A stretch of 7,686 nt of DNA from Anaerolineales bacterium (GTDB lineage: Bacteria > Chloroflexota > Anaerolineae > Anaerolineales > Villigracilaceae). Under the pieces are notes generated by a model, which was given only the letters and a program-made list of their open reading frames with translations, was not told where the DNA came from and did no database searches. Of the stretch, positions 7,253 to 7,686 are shown piece by piece. The stretch is from contig WGAD01000024.1 in assembly GCA_015489255.1 (NCBI GenBank), positions 1-7,686 on the forward strand, in the 5' to 3' direction. Each line of letters begins with the position of its first letter. Positions within the stretch are counted from its first letter, which is position 1. Both the position numbers and the translations under genes were made by a program.

Positions 7253-7258
7253 CACCTC
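7253..7258 (-). promoter_or_regulatory. Ribosome binding site for the five-GAF receptor
   Basis: GAGGTG on the minus strand, inside the 15-bp gap after the receiver stop codon. Only two bases separate it from the ATG at 7250, or four if the core is taken as GAGG, which is close but workable. It supports the start at 7250: the next in-frame Met is residue 57, beyond the first membrane helix. The gap is too short for a separate promoter plus leader, so the receiver and receptor are probably co-transcribed. Confidence 0.6.
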
Positions 7259-7265
7259 GTGCAGA

Positions 7266-7686
7266 TCAGCCGATTTCCCAAACGGGTTCACCGCTTAGGA
7301 TGCGTTTGATTTGTTCCGGAAAGCGATCCGGATCGAGCGGCTTGCCAATGAAGCCATCAAAGCCGGCCTGGCGGGCCTTGCTCATTTCAGCCTGGCTGGC
7401 TTCGGCAGTTACGGCGACCACAGGCACGTTGCGCAATCGTTCAGATGCGCGGATTTTCTTCAGGGCGCCGTAGCCGTCTTCGTAAGGCAGGCGGATGTCC
7501 ATCAGCACCAGATCGACGCGGGGCAGGGTGTCAGCATATTCCACGACTTCGTAGCCCGAGGTTTTCCATTCGCAATGAATGCCTAGAAAACCCAGCATCC
7601 GCGCAACCAGCACGAAGTTGGAAACGTTATCTTCAACGACAAGGACGGTGGTGCCTTTGGGGATAGGCGGTTCGTAAGGGCCGGAT
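7266..7686 (-). CDS. Response-regulator receiver (CheY/DivK-like), 5' end outside window
   Basis: A receiver domain that accepts a phosphoryl group from a histidine kinase. The frame is open to the right edge; 139 residues are visible and the stop is TGA at 7268-7266. The visible order is a Pro-rich lead (GPYEPPIPKG), strand 1 with the acidic pocket (VLVVEDN, E18-D19 of the visible part), the phospho-acceptor Asp in LVLMDIRLP (codon 7499-7497), the switch Thr in VAVTAEA, and the conserved Lys in GFIGKPLD. All catalytic residues are present. It ends soon after the last helix (RILSGEPVWEIG), so no DNA-binding or enzymatic output follows. No ATG, GTG or TTG start lies upstream of the receiver in frame. 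A GTG at 7613 is in frame but would delete strand 1 and the acidic pocket, so it is not the start. It is either a stand-alone DivK-type regulator with a short N-terminal extension or the C-terminal receiver of a longer hybrid protein; the window cannot decide. It lies 15 bp upstream of the five-GAF receptor, in the same direction. Confidence 0.93.
   Translation of the reverse strand, partial: SGPYEPPIPKGTTVLVVEDNVSNFVLVARMLGFLGIHCEWKTSGYEVVEYADTLPRVDLVLMDIRLPYEDGYGALKKIRASERLRNVPVVAVTAEASQAEMSKARQAGFDGFIGKPLDPDRFPEQIKRILSGEPVWEIG

Noticed and set aside
7251..7265. Possible promoter between the receiver and the five-GAF receptor
   Set aside because: The gap is 15 bp and is occupied by the ribosome binding site; nothing resembling -35/-10 elements could be defended.
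7266..7613. Receiver starting at the in-frame GTG at 7613
   Set aside because: That start would remove strand 1 and the E-D acidic pair (VLVVEDN), which are encoded in frame just upstream and are needed for a working receiver.

Overview
The window is almost wholly coding on the minus strand. It reads right to left as one compact run of four co-directional signalling genes: the 3' end of a response-regulator receiver ORF (7686-7266), a 1291-aa membrane receptor with five GAF domains (7250-3375), a 637-aa six-helix HAMP-GAF receptor (3378-1465), and a second six-helix HAMP-GAF receptor (1468 to the left edge, 489 codons visible, no stop). The only non-coding stretch between genes is 15 bp (7251-7265). 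The other two junctions are 4-bp ATGA stop/start overlaps, so the three receptors look translationally coupled. I see no promoter, terminator, RNA gene, mobile element or CRISPR array. Both window edges fall inside open reading frames, so the operon continues on each side.

The organism is probably a member of the Chloroflexota (Anaerolineae-like). This is an inference from the style of the proteins: long HAMP-multi-GAF chains with no kinase domain, GAFs carrying a 'FYHAGIFLLD...NPLLPETR.E...IGVLDVQS' signature, linkers ending in 'ALENARLLEE', and a tail of the type 'IL.TT..EL..AL.A'. Moderately high GC (roughly 55-60% by eye) and AGGAG/GAGGTG ribosome binding sites fit but do not prove it. 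No marker gene fixes the taxonomy.

Functionally the region looks like a sensory hub. The 1291-aa protein has an extracytoplasmic Cache-like sensor between two membrane helices, then HAMP and five GAF domains. The next two proteins replace the periplasmic sensor with a six-helix membrane module, then HAMP and GAF. Neither complete receptor has a histidine kinase, GGDEF, cyclase, phosphatase or methyl-accepting output domain. Both end in a short tail that resembles the start of another GAF domain. The third receptor's C-terminus is outside the window and may carry the output. The upstream CheY/DivK-like receiver keeps all phosphorylation residues and is a plausible partner, but its kinase is not visible.

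The most interesting points are the output-less receptors in tandem, a shared six-helix membrane module in genes 3 and 4 with the motifs W-x-E-[IL]-x-x-L-P-x-R and A-P-x-x-Y-x-Q, the matching 'aborted GAF' tails, and the complete absence of cysteine from about 2,400 residues of receptor sequence.
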